A stretch of DNA of 64,000 nt from Frondihabitans sp. Leaf304 (lineage in GTDB: Bacteria; Actinomycetota; Actinomycetes; Actinomycetales; Microbacteriaceae), in NCBI RefSeq assembly GCF_001423105.1, contig NZ_LMNV01000005.1, forward strand, positions 67,422 to 131,421, in the 5' to 3' direction. The position numbers and the translations under genes were made by a program. Positions 43,598 to 52,272 of the stretch are shown here, piece by piece (position 1 is the stretch's first letter; each line of letters opens with the position of its first letter). The notes under the pieces are model-generated. The model searched no databases. It was given only the letters and a program-made list of their open reading frames with translations, and was not told the origin of the DNA.

Positions 43598-44656
43598 ATG
43601 ACCGAGCCCGTGCGAGCCACTCTGGCAGCCGTAGCCAAGCTGGCCGGCGTCTCGCCGTCCACGGCGTCGCTCGCCTTCAACGGCTCGGGGCCCGTGGCGG
43701 AGGCAACGCGAGAGCGAGTGCGCCAGGCGGCTCTCGAGCTGGGCTACGACGGGCCGGATCCTCGTGCTCGATCCCTGAGGCGAGGCCGCTCGGGCATCAT
43801 CGGTGTCGTGCTCGAAGAGGCGCTCCGCGAGGCGTTCCGCGATCCGATGAACCTCGCCATGCTCGACGGCATCGCCGACGTGACCGGAGCCGCCGGCAAT
43901 TCGCTTCTGCTGCTGACCGAATCGGCCGGGCCAGGGTCGGCGCTGGTCGACGCGCCCATCGACGCGGCCGTGCTGTTCGGGTGCAGTCCGGTCGTCGACG
44001 ACAAGGTCAGGATCGTGCAGAAACGTGGGATCCCGGTGGTCGCCATCGAAGGACGCCCGCTTCCCGGCGTGGTCGACGTCGGGCTCGACAGTCGCGAGGC
44101 GACGCGCGCGCTCGCCGCGCACCTGCACGACCTCGGCCATCGTCGTGTCGCTCTCGTGACGCTCGAGCTCGACCGCGACCGGCACCGCGGCGTCCTGAAT
44201 CCCGCTCGAATCGACCGGGCGACGTCGTTCACGGCGCTGGAGCGGATCCGGGGGGCGCAAGAGGTCTACCCCTCGATCGGCGGAGTAGCGACCCTCGGCA
44301 GCACGATCGACGAGGGACGCCTGGCGGGCCACGCCCTGCTCGACCCGGGTGCGGGCGAAGCGGCGGAGCGCCCGACCGCGATCATCGCGCAGAGCGACCT
44401 GCTCGCGGCCGGGGTGATCCGTGCGGCGCACGAACTCGGCCTCGACGTGCCCGGCGACCTCAGCGTCGTGGGCTTCGACGGCGTGCGGGTCGACGATCCG
44501 CTCGTGCCGGAGCTGACGACGATGGTGCAGCCGGGCCTCGAGAAGGGGCGCGCGGCCGGGCGGGCGCTCGTCGATCTGCTGGCGGGTCGTGAGGCGCGAT
44601 CGGTGGCGTTCACGAGCGCGTTCCGGCGTGGGGCGACTACGGCTCGGGCTCGCTGA
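43598..44656 (+). CDS. LacI-family transcriptional regulator
   Basis: A 352-aa repressor. The N-terminal helix-turn-helix and hinge are clear: TLAAVAKLAGVSPSTASLAFNGSGPVAEATRERVRQAALELGY (about residues 7-49, stated in parts). The periplasmic-binding-protein-like domain follows with IIGVVLEE, FGCSPVVDD, GHRRVALVTL and DLSVVGFDGVRVDDPL. The ATG at 43598 is preferred; a seven-codon frame from the ATG at 43578 ends in an ATGA overlap with it. It diverges from an MFS gene and should bind the two palindromes between them. Confidence 0.93.
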   Translation: MTEPVRATLAAVAKLAGVSPSTASLAFNGSGPVAEATRERVRQAALELGYDGPDPRARSLRRGRSGIIGVVLEEALREAFRDPMNLAMLDGIADVTGAAGNSLLLLTESAGPGSALVDAPIDAAVLFGCSPVVDDKVRIVQKRGIPVVAIEGRPLPGVVDVGLDSREATRALAAHLHDLGHRRVALVTLELDRDRHRGVLNPARIDRATSFTALERIRGAQEVYPSIGGVATLGSTIDEGRLAGHALLDPGAGEAAERPTAIIAQSDLLAAGVIRAAHELGLDVPGDLSVVGFDGVRVDDPLVPELTTMVQPGLEKGRAAGRALVDLLAGREARSVAFTSAFRRGATTARAR

Positions 44657-44680
44657 TCTGTTCCGCGTGAGCCGGCCGAG

Positions 44681-45997
44681 CTAGCGCGCCGCGCCCGTCA
44701 CGATCCACCGGCCCGACGCCCTTCGCAGACCGAGCGTGACCGCGCGAGCCCCGATGTAGCCGAGACCGAACGCGATCCACAGGGCGACCGGCCGACCGTC
44801 GACCGGAGCGGTCAGCGCCCACGCCAGCAGCGGCAGGTAGACGCCGACGTTCACGAGGCCCGTCCAGGCGAGGTAGCGGGCGTCACCGGCACCCAGCAGA
44901 ACGCCGTCGAGCACGAACACGAGTCCCGCGAGAGGGATTCCGATCGCCATCGCGCGCAGCACCCCCGGCAGCAGCGCGCGCACGGCCGGATCGGTCGTGA
45001 ACACCGACGGCAGGATCCCGGACACCGCCATCAACACCGCGCCGAGAGCCGCCCCTCCCATCACGCCCCAGAACTCCAGGCGCTTCGTGATGGCCTTCAC
45101 CCGACCCTCGTCGCCGGCGCCGAGTGCGTGACCGACCATCGCCTGGCCCGCGATCGCGAGTGCGTCGAGGGCGAAGGCCAACGTCGAGAAGAGGGTCAGC
45201 GCGACCTGGATCGAAGCCAACCCGGTCACGCCGAGAGTGCCGGCGGCCCAGACCGTCAGGAGCATGGCGAAGCGCAGGGCCGCGCTGCGGATGAGGAGCC
45301 AGCCGCCCGCCGACGCGGTCCGACCGACCCCGCCGAGCCCCGGGCGCAGCGACGCGCCGACCCGACGGGCGGCTCGCACCGCGATCACGACGTAGACCGA
45401 CGCCATCGCCCACTGAGCGACGACCGTGCCGATGGCCGAGCCTGCGATGCCCCAGCCGAATCCGTAGATGAACAGGGCGTTGAGGGCGGCATTCGCGGCG
45501 AAGCCGGCGGTCGCGACGACGAGCGGCGTGCGGGTGTTCTGCAGGCCGCGCAGGAGGCCGGTCGTCGCGATCACGAGGAGCATCGCGGGGAGGCCGAGCA
45601 CCGAGATGCGGAGGTACGTCGTCGCCTGCGAGGCCACGTCGGGTGCGGTGCCGAAAGCCGTGATGAGGGATCCTGCGGTCGTCAGCCCGACGAGGAGCAG
45701 GATCGCGCCGACAAGGAGGGCGAACCACATGCCGTCGATTCCCGCGCGGATGGCTCCGGCGAGATCGCCGGCGCCGAGACGTCTGGCGACGGTCGGGGTC
45801 GTGGCATAGGCGAGGAACACGAGGAGGCCGAGCGCCGTCTGCAGCACCACGCTCGCGATGCCGAGACCCGCGAGGGGCGCGGCGCCGAGATGGCCGACGA
45901 GGGCGGTGTCGGTGAGGAGGAAGAGCGGTTCGGCGACGAGGGCGCCAAGCGCAGGCACTGCCAGCCGGGCGATGTCGCGGTCGAGCGCCCGCGTCAC
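44681..45997 (-). CDS. MATE-family efflux transporter (DinF-like)
   Basis: A 438-aa multidrug and toxin extrusion protein with about twelve hydrophobic segments. It begins VTRALDRDIARLAVPALGALVAEPLFLLTDTALVGHLG, typical of the DinF branch. LRGLQNTRTPL and GHALGAGDEGRV are family motifs. The frame is open to 46042, but those extra codons lie in palindromic repeat copy 3 (they read FSFKFG), so the GTG at 45997, 14 bases from the repeat, is preferred. Confidence 0.9.
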   Translation of the reverse strand: MTRALDRDIARLAVPALGALVAEPLFLLTDTALVGHLGAAPLAGLGIASVVLQTALGLLVFLAYATTPTVARRLGAGDLAGAIRAGIDGMWFALLVGAILLLVGLTTAGSLITAFGTAPDVASQATTYLRISVLGLPAMLLVIATTGLLRGLQNTRTPLVVATAGFAANAALNALFIYGFGWGIAGSAIGTVVAQWAMASVYVVIAVRAARRVGASLRPGLGGVGRTASAGGWLLIRSAALRFAMLLTVWAAGTLGVTGLASIQVALTLFSTLAFALDALAIAGQAMVGHALGAGDEGRVKAITKRLEFWGVMGGAALGAVLMAVSGILPSVFTTDPAVRALLPGVLRAMAIGIPLAGLVFVLDGVLLGAGDARYLAWTGLVNVGVYLPLLAWALTAPVDGRPVALWIAFGLGYIGARAVTLGLRRASGRWIVTGAAR

Positions 45998-46010
45998 GTG
46001 GGAAGCCCAC

Positions 46011-46095
46011 CCGAATTTGAAGGAGAAACCTCGCCGCGGCAACGGAGAATCAGGGATCTGAGGGGGTCGCCGGCCCGGATCTCCTTCAAATTCGG
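46011..46095. repeat. Palindromic repeat family A, copy 3
   Basis: An 85-bp element with outer arms CCGAATTTGAAGGAG repeated inversely at the right end. It fills most of the spacer between the MATE and NCS2 permease genes. Confidence 0.88.
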
Positions 46096-46118
46096 CACGG
46101 GGCCCGAGACTGCGGCGC

Positions 46119-47384
46119 TCACTCGGTCTGGCGAGCCCTGCCGACGGCGCTCATGAGGTGGTAGACGACGACGGCCGCCACCGTGCCGAGGATGATGCCG
46201 CCGAAGGTCGCCCCGCCGACGGTGAAGGTGAGGTTCGCGATACCCATGGCCAGCGCGATACCCGCCGTCAGCTGGTTCTTCGGCTTCGAGAAGTCGACGC
46301 GGTTCTCGACCCAGATGCGGATTCCGATGATGCCGATCAGGCCGTAGAGAGCGATGGTGACGCCGCCGAGGACGCCTGCCGGAACGGTGTTGATGATTGC
46401 TCCGACCTTCGGAGAGAGGCTGAGGAGGATGGCGATGATGCCGGCCACCCAGTAGGCCGCCGTCGAGAAGACGCGCGTGGCGCTCATGACGCCGATGTTC
46501 TCGCCGTACGTGGTCGTGGCCGAGCCGCCGCCGACACCCGCGAGCACGGTCGAGATGCCGTCGGCGAAGAGGGCACGACCGGTCACCCGGTCGAGATCCC
46601 GGTTCGTGAGCTGCCCCACGCCCTTGACGTGCCCGACGTTCTCGGCGACGAGCGCCAGGACGACCGGGAGGAACCCGGCGTAGACGGCCAGGTTCGAGAC
46701 GTCGAAGGAGGGAGCCGTGAAGTGGGGGAGGCCGAACCACTTGGCCGAGTCGACCTTGCTGAAGTCGACCACGCCTCCGATCACAGCTGCGACGTAGCCG
46801 ACTACGAGTCCGATCACGATGGAGAGGCGGCCGAGGATCCCGCGGAACACCACGGCACTCAGCACGACGGCGGCCAGCGTGATGACCGCCACGAGTGGGG
46901 AGGCCTGAAAGTTCTTGCCCGCGGTCGGGGCCAGGTTGAAACCGATCAGGGCCACGATCGAGCCGCTCACGACGGGCGGCAGCAGCGAGTCGATCCACTT
47001 CGTGCCGAGCAGGTGCACGACGACCCCGACGATCGCGAGCAGCGCCCCGACGACGATGATGCCGCTGAGCGCGAGCGGAATGCCGCCGATCTTCGTCGCG
47101 GCTCCGATCGGGGCCAGGAACGCGAACGACGACCCGAGATAGCTCGGCAGCTTGTTCTGCGTGATGAGGAGGAAGAGCAGCGTGCCGATGCCCGAGAAGA
47201 AGAGGGTCGTCGACGGCGGGAATCCGGTGATCAGCGGAACGAGGAACGTCGCACCGAACATGGCGACGACGTGCTGCCCTCCGAGCCCGATCGTGCGAGG
47301 CCAGGTGAGGCGCTCCTCGGGGAGGACGATCTCGGACTGACCGACGTTCTTACCGTCGCCGTGCAGCTTCCAGGGGAGGGGCAT
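46119..47384 (-). CDS. Nucleobase:cation symporter-2 family permease (uracil permease-like)
   Basis: A 421-aa transporter of the NCS2/UraA family that would import uracil or a related base with a proton. The start at the ATG at 47384 gives MPLPWKLHGDGKNV; the frame runs further upstream into the next gene's promoter. Family patterns are visible: GGQHVVAMFGATFLVPLITG, the substrate glutamate in LVAENVGHVKGVGQ (about residue 235) and GGGSATTTYGENIGVMSATRV (about 270). Fourteen hydrophobic segments are expected. Purine use cannot be ruled out. Confidence 0.92.
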   Translation of the reverse strand: MPLPWKLHGDGKNVGQSEIVLPEERLTWPRTIGLGGQHVVAMFGATFLVPLITGFPPSTTLFFSGIGTLLFLLITQNKLPSYLGSSFAFLAPIGAATKIGGIPLALSGIIVVGALLAIVGVVVHLLGTKWIDSLLPPVVSGSIVALIGFNLAPTAGKNFQASPLVAVITLAAVVLSAVVFRGILGRLSIVIGLVVGYVAAVIGGVVDFSKVDSAKWFGLPHFTAPSFDVSNLAVYAGFLPVVLALVAENVGHVKGVGQLTNRDLDRVTGRALFADGISTVLAGVGGGSATTTYGENIGVMSATRVFSTAAYWVAGIIAILLSLSPKVGAIINTVPAGVLGGVTIALYGLIGIIGIRIWVENRVDFSKPKNQLTAGIALAMGIANLTFTVGGATFGGIILGTVAAVVVYHLMSAVGRARQTE

Positions 47385-47443
47385 GCAGAGACTGTACTGG
47401 CGGCGGAGAGGCCGCTGTCGGACGGCGCGCCTAGGCTTGAGCC

Positions 47444-49408
47444 ATGACAGACGTTGCTGCTGCATCCGGAATCCTGACCGACGACCTCGACCCCGCGGTC
47501 CGCCCGCAAGACGACCTGTTCCGCCACGTGAACGGGCGCTGGATCGCCGAGACCGCGATTCCCGAAGACAAGGCGCGCTGGGGCTCGTTCTACCTCCTGG
47601 CCGAGGCCGCCGAGAAGGCCGTCCGCGAGATCATCGACGAGTCGCAGGGCGCCGAGCCCGGCACCGAGGCTCGCAAGGTCGGCGACCTGTTCACCAGCTT
47701 CCTCGACGAAGACACCATCGAGTCGCTCGGGGCCACGCCCATCCAGCCGTTGCTCGCCACCGTCGACGACGTCACCACCGTCGACGCCCTCCTCGAGACC
47801 GTCGGCCGCTTCGAGCTGCAGGGTGTCTCCGGCTTCGTCCAGCTCTTCGTCGACAACGACCCGGGCAACCCCGAGCGCTACATCGTCTTCGTCGAGCAGG
47901 GCGGCCTCGGTCTTCCCGACGAGTCGTACTACCGCGAAGAGAAGTTCGCCGACATCCGCACGGCCTACCGCTCGTACATCCAGACCATGTTCGAGCTCTC
48001 AGGATCCAGCGCGGCCGCCGAGCGCGCGGCGCGCGTCCTCGAGATCGAGACTTCGATCGCGTCCCACCACTGGGACAACGTGGCGACCCGCGAATCCGAG
48101 AAGACCTACAACTTGCTGCCGTGGGCAGACGCCGCGGCGCTCGCCGACGGTATCGACCTCGGCGTCTGGCGCGACGCCGTCGGAGCGCCGGCCGGCACCT
48201 TCGACGAGATCGTCGTGCGTCAGCCGTCGTTCGTCGAAGGTCTTGCCTCACTGCTCACCGAAGACAACCTCGAGGCCTGGCGCGACTGGCTGCGATTCCA
48301 AATCATCCGGTCGTTCGCGGCCTACCTGTCGAGCGGCTTCGTCAAGGCGAACTTCGACTTCTACGGCAAGACCCTCACGGGCACGCCGGTGCAGCGGGTG
48401 CGCTGGAAGCGCGGGGTCTCGCTCGTCGAAGGAGCGATGGGTGAGGCCGTCGGTCGCATCTACGTCGACCGCCACTTCAATCGAGACGCGAAGACGACGA
48501 TGGACGTCTTGGTGGCGAACCTCGTCGAGGCCTACCGACAGAGCATCACGGGCCTCGACTGGATGACCGACGAGACCCGGGAGAGGGCGCTCGACAAGCT
48601 GTCGAAGTTCACGCCGAAGATCGGGTTCCCCGTCAAGTGGCGCGACTACTCGGCGCTCGAGATCGACGCGGGCGACCTCGTCGGAAACATCCGAGCCACC
48701 GCCGTGTTCGGCTTCAACCGCGAGCTCGGCAAGATCGGCAAGCCGATCGACCGCGACGAGTGGTTCATGACCCCGCAGACGATCAACGCGTACTACAACC
48801 CTGGATTCAACGAGATCGTGTTCCCGGCGGCGATCTTGCAGTTCCCCTTCTTCGACGAGACCCGCGACCCCGCAGCCAACTACGGTGCGATCGGCGCGGT
48901 CATCGGCCACGAGATCGGCCACGGCTTCGACGACCAGGGCTCGAAGTACGACGGCGACGGCCGACTCACCGACTGGTGGACGTCGGCCGACCGCGAGGCC
49001 TTCGAGAAGCTGACGACGTCTCTCATCGCTCAGTACGACGCACTCGAGCCCGCGCAGACCCCCGGCCACCACGTCAACGGCGCTCTCACCATCGGCGAGA
49101 ACATCGGCGACCTCGGCGGGCTCTCGATCGCCTGGAAGGCCTACCTCATCTCGCTCGACGGTGAAGAACCGCCGGTGATCGACGGCCTCTCGGGCGCCGA
49201 ACGCTTCTTCCTCAGCTGGGCGCAGGCCTGGCAGATGAAGATCCGCGACGAGGAGGCGATCCGACTGATGTCGATCGACCCGCACTCGCCCAACGAATTC
49301 CGGTGCAACCAGATCGTCCGCAACATCGACGAGTTCTACGAGGCTTTCGGCGTCACCGAAACCGACGCCCTCTGGCTGCCCGCCGACCAGCGAGTCACGA
49401 TCTGGTAG
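47444..49408 (+). CDS. pepO: M13-family zinc metallopeptidase (PepO-like)
   Basis: A 654-aa neprilysin-type oligopeptidase. The zinc site GHEIGHGFDDQG has His489, Glu490 and His493, and the third ligand lies in ENIGDLGG (about 548). NAYYNPGFNEIVFPAAILQ (about 447) is the substrate-binding region. No signal peptide or membrane anchor is seen at the N terminus (MTDVAAASGILTDDLDPAVRPQDDLF), so a cytoplasmic location is likely, as in other actinobacterial M13 enzymes. The next gene follows seven bases later. Confidence 0.95.
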   Translation: MTDVAAASGILTDDLDPAVRPQDDLFRHVNGRWIAETAIPEDKARWGSFYLLAEAAEKAVREIIDESQGAEPGTEARKVGDLFTSFLDEDTIESLGATPIQPLLATVDDVTTVDALLETVGRFELQGVSGFVQLFVDNDPGNPERYIVFVEQGGLGLPDESYYREEKFADIRTAYRSYIQTMFELSGSSAAAERAARVLEIETSIASHHWDNVATRESEKTYNLLPWADAAALADGIDLGVWRDAVGAPAGTFDEIVVRQPSFVEGLASLLTEDNLEAWRDWLRFQIIRSFAAYLSSGFVKANFDFYGKTLTGTPVQRVRWKRGVSLVEGAMGEAVGRIYVDRHFNRDAKTTMDVLVANLVEAYRQSITGLDWMTDETRERALDKLSKFTPKIGFPVKWRDYSALEIDAGDLVGNIRATAVFGFNRELGKIGKPIDRDEWFMTPQTINAYYNPGFNEIVFPAAILQFPFFDETRDPAANYGAIGAVIGHEIGHGFDDQGSKYDGDGRLTDWWTSADREAFEKLTTSLIAQYDALEPAQTPGHHVNGALTIGENIGDLGGLSIAWKAYLISLDGEEPPVIDGLSGAERFFLSWAQAWQMKIRDEEAIRLMSIDPHSPNEFRCNQIVRNIDEFYEAFGVTETDALWLPADQRVTIW

Positions 49409-49415
49409 GAGCAAC

Positions 49416-50372
49416 ATGGCCGGGGAGGGTGGTGCGGAGCGGAGTCGCCGCGCTCGCGACGCTGATCCGGGGCGGCACCGCATCGATCGCTCAGGTTCGT
49501 CGGCGCACGCTCGGCTGAACGGCGCCGAACACCGCTCGGCGCCGTTCGAGCGCAGCTTTCGGGCACTCGGATCCTTGGCTTTCGCAAATGCGCGAGTATC
49601 GGCGGCGGCGGCCGACCTCGACACGGGTGAGACGCTGCTGGCAATCGACGAGACCGTCGCCCTGCCGACGGCGGAAGTCGGGAGGCTGTTGCTGCTCGTG
49701 GAGGTCGCGGCCCAGCTCGGCGCGGGCCGCATCGCACCGCTCGACCAGGTGGCGCGCGAGGCGGGCCGAGACGCCGACGACCCACGCGCGGGTGGGCTGT
49801 GGTCGTCGCTGCTGCTGCCGAGCCTCGGGGTGATCGACGCGGCGACCCTCGTGGGTGCCGTGCGCGATCCGGTGGCCACCAACGGGCTGATCCGACTCGT
49901 CGGCCTTGACCGGATCCGTGCCCGAGCAGAGTCGCTCGGCCTGCGTCGAACCGCGCTACTGGACTACACGCGTGCCACCCGCGGCCCCGACGATGCCCCG
50001 CAGTCGTCCGTCGGCTCGACCGCCGAACTCCAGCAACTGTTCGGCGATCTGGTGGCCGGTCGCTGCGTCGACCGCGGCGCCAGCAATCGCGTGCTCGGAT
50101 GGCTCGCGGCAGGCAGCGACCTGTCGCTGGTGGCGTCGGCGTTCGGTCTCGACCCGGTCGCACACCGGGCAAGCGACCATGGGCTCCAGCTCGTCAACAT
50201 CACGGGGGCCGACCGCGGCGTCCGCAGTGAGGCCGGTGCACTGCGAGGGAGCCACCGAGGCGTCTCGTACGCCGTCACCGTCGAGTTCGACGACGCCGAC
50301 CTCGAGACGCGCCTCGGGGTGCTCGACGTGTTCCGCACCGTCGGGCTCGACCTGCTGGAACGTGTCAGTTGA
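49416..50372 (+). CDS. Catalytically degenerate class A beta-lactamase-fold protein
   Basis: A 318-aa protein whose C-terminal 265 residues have the layout of a class A beta-lactamase-like serine hydrolase. All three active-site motifs are altered. The SxxK helix reads PTAEVGRLLLL (Ser to Glu, Lys to Arg), the SDN loop reads VRDPVATNGLI, and the KTG strand reads VNITGADRGVRSEAGALRG (Lys to Ile). Flanking family residues (ATN, the RGVR...G strand) are kept. I infer a non-hydrolytic, perhaps ligand-binding, descendant. AGGAG lies five bases before the ATG. It follows the M13 peptidase gene at once. Confidence 0.75.
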   Translation: MAGEGGAERSRRARDADPGRHRIDRSGSSAHARLNGAEHRSAPFERSFRALGSLAFANARVSAAAADLDTGETLLAIDETVALPTAEVGRLLLLVEVAAQLGAGRIAPLDQVAREAGRDADDPRAGGLWSSLLLPSLGVIDAATLVGAVRDPVATNGLIRLVGLDRIRARAESLGLRRTALLDYTRATRGPDDAPQSSVGSTAELQQLFGDLVAGRCVDRGASNRVLGWLAAGSDLSLVASAFGLDPVAHRASDHGLQLVNITGADRGVRSEAGALRGSHRGVSYAVTVEFDDADLETRLGVLDVFRTVGLDLLERVS

Positions 50373-50390
50373 GCCCGTTCGAGCCTGCCG

Positions 50391-51044
50391 TTACTGGTGC
50401 AATGCGCCCACGGTGAAGAGCGACACCGACGTCGACTTGCAACCGGTCACCGCGGCGTACGTCGCGAAGATGGAGGATTTGCTGCCGGGCGGGTAGACGC
50501 GGAACCCGTCGCCCTTGGCGGGCTTGCACTGCGACCGCTCGTAGTTGTCGGCCTGGACGATCTGCAGCTGGGCCTGGGCGGATGCACCAGCCTTGAGGCT
50601 CACGGTGGCGTGCGCCGAGCTGCGGTCGAGCTTCGCGGCCTTGCCGATCTGGGTGCCGTTGCCCGACCCGACCAGAGAGACTCCGGGCCACCCCTGCAGG
50701 GTGCAGGTGCTCGAGCCCTTGTTCGTGAGCGAGAGGTTCACGTACGTGCTCCCGGCCGCGCCGCCCGAGCCGCTGACGATCGCCGCGGAGAGGTTCGACG
50801 AGGTACAGGTGGTGACGGCCGGAGCGGTAGTGCTGCCCGACCCGGAGGTCGCCGACGGGCTCGACGTCGTCGACGGCGTGACGGAGGGCGTCGTCGTGGC
50901 ATCGGGGGTCGCCGGTGCCGCGGTCACGGTATCGGTGACGGTAGGGGTGCTCGCGGGGTCGTCGTTCGACGACGAGCAGCCGGCCAGACCGGCGACCACG
51001 ATGGCTGAGGCGGCCAGCACGGAGAGGGAGGTGGGGATACGCAT
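50391..51044 (-). CDS. DUF4232 lipoprotein
   Basis: A 217-aa secreted lipoprotein. A signal peptide (VLAASAIVVAGLAGC) with lipobox LAGC at residue 23 is followed by a Thr/Ser/Pro-rich stalk (residues 25-78). The C-terminal DUF4232 domain starts at about 80 with TCTSSNLSAAI and has STCTLQGWPGVSLVG, typical of this actinobacterial family; four cysteines could form two disulfides. The role of the domain is unknown. Confidence 0.88.
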   Translation of the reverse strand: MRIPTSLSVLAASAIVVAGLAGCSSSNDDPASTPTVTDTVTAAPATPDATTTPSVTPSTTSSPSATSGSGSTTAPAVTTCTSSNLSAAIVSGSGGAAGSTYVNLSLTNKGSSTCTLQGWPGVSLVGSGNGTQIGKAAKLDRSSAHATVSLKAGASAQAQLQIVQADNYERSQCKPAKGDGFRVYPPGSKSSIFATYAAVTGCKSTSVSLFTVGALHQ

Positions 51045-51070
51045 GGTTCTACCCTGCCACCAACCCGGTG

Positions 51071-51469
51071 TCAGTCGATCACTCCGAGGAATGACATTCG
51101 CCGGAGCGTCTCTACACCCGCGGGAGGGCAGCGATCGGCATCCGCCGTCGTGACCCAGGCGAGAGAACCGATCTCGCTGCTCGGACGGGGCTCCTCGTCG
51201 GTCTCGGCGGAGTAGAGCGTCATCTCGACGAGCCGCCCGTCGGGCTCGCCGTGCGCCTGTTCGGAGACGGTAAAAAGCGGCTGGACACCGGCGGGGTCGA
51301 GCGTGAGCGCGACCTCCTCACGCGCCTCTCGCACCAGCGCGTCGGCCCCGCTCTCGCCCGGTTCGACTTTGCCCCCGGGCAGGTACAGGACGTCGCGGCC
51401 TCGCGCCGTCACCATCAGGAGTCGGCGATCACGGACGAGGGCGAGTGCGCTGACGACGATCGGATCCAT
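51071..51469 (-). CDS. Nudix hydrolase
   Basis: A 132-aa Nudix enzyme that cleaves a nucleoside diphosphate linked to another moiety. The Nudix box is clear: GGKVEPGESGADALVREAREEV (about residues 31-52, given here as its key parts G-x5-E-x7-RE-x2-EE). A beta-strand start (VVSALALVRDRRLLMV) precedes it. The substrate is unknown; oxidised nucleotides or NDP-sugars are possible. It lies 26 bp upstream of the DUF4232 gene on the same strand. Confidence 0.9.
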   Translation of the reverse strand: MDPIVVSALALVRDRRLLMVTARGRDVLYLPGGKVEPGESGADALVREAREEVALTLDPAGVQPLFTVSEQAHGEPDGRLVEMTLYSAETDEEPRPSSEIGSLAWVTTADADRCPPAGVETLRRMSFLGVID

Positions 51470-51517
51470 CCGTCAATCCTCTCGCGGAAGGCGCCTCGAT
51501 CGATTCCCCTGAGCTTC

Positions 51518-51546
51518 TTGACACCGCAATATAACTGTGAAATATT
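51518..51546 (+). promoter_or_regulatory. Consensus-like promoter upstream of the GntR-like gene
   Basis: TTGACA (51518-51523) and AATATT (51541-51546) are separated by 17 bases, with an AT-rich surround unusual for this GC-rich window. It lies 53 bp upstream of the start codon at 51599. Confidence 0.6.
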
Positions 51547-51598
51547 CAATTCCGCAGTGATCAACCCCCCTCTTACTTCACAGATCAGGACTCAGCCC

Positions 51599-52246
51599 AT
51601 GCCCGCAGGGAACACCACCACGACTCTCCGACCGACCTTGATCGTCGAGCCTTTCGACTACTTCCTCGTCGACATCGCCACCGGCCGTTTTCTGCCGGGC
51701 GACGGGGTCCATGCCGAGCAGCTCGCCCACGAGCACGGTCTCAGCGTCGAGGATGCTCACGAGGTGATCGAGACGGCCTGGCGCCTCGGGTTCGTCACGC
51801 GTCAAGGGATGGCGACCGGTGGGATCCTGATCTACACGCCCGAGGCGTCGCAGGTGCACCTGCACCGGCTCGCCCGAGCGCTGGTGTCGGCTGTCTCCTG
51901 CGGCCCGCGCGGAGCCGGCACCATCGGCCTCATCGACGGCGAGCAGACCCGCTTCGGTGCGGTCGAGCTTTTCGGCCTCACGACTCCCTGCGATGTCGAG
52001 CTGTTCCTCGAGCTGTGCCGCGCGCTTCTCGGCACCTGGGCACCCCACCTCCTCGAGGAGCTCGCCGTGCCCGTCGCCGTGCTCTTCTCCGAGTCGGCCC
52101 AGGCCGTTCACGGCATCGAGTTCGCTGCACCGCCGGTTGTCCGACGAGAGCTGGTGTGCTCGATGGTCCGGTCGCTCATCGACGGGCGGCCCGACGACTT
52201 CGCCGCTCACGTCGCCGACTACGTTGTGGCGATGGCGGTCGCTTGA
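51599..52246 (+). CDS. GntR-like winged-helix regulator
   Basis: A 215-aa protein. Residues 28-75 look like a winged helix of the GntR type (GVHAEQLAHEHGLSVEDAHEVIETAWRLGFVTRQ, in parts, then a wing GGILIYTP). The C-terminal 130 residues are helical and end in a segment (DGRPDDFAAHVADYVVAM) resembling the end of an FCD effector domain, but without its metal-binding histidines in clear order. No adjacent target gene is obvious. It may regulate itself or a distant locus. Confidence 0.6.
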   Translation: MPAGNTTTTLRPTLIVEPFDYFLVDIATGRFLPGDGVHAEQLAHEHGLSVEDAHEVIETAWRLGFVTRQGMATGGILIYTPEASQVHLHRLARALVSAVSCGPRGAGTIGLIDGEQTRFGAVELFGLTTPCDVELFLELCRALLGTWAPHLLEELAVPVAVLFSESAQAVHGIEFAAPPVVRRELVCSMVRSLIDGRPDDFAAHVADYVVAMAVA

Positions 52247-52272
52247 ACCCTTTCGTTCCGCGGAGGCTCTAC

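Noticed and set aside
46042-46042. MATE start at 46042
   Set aside because: It would translate one arm of the palindromic repeat; the family N terminus begins at the GTG at 45997.
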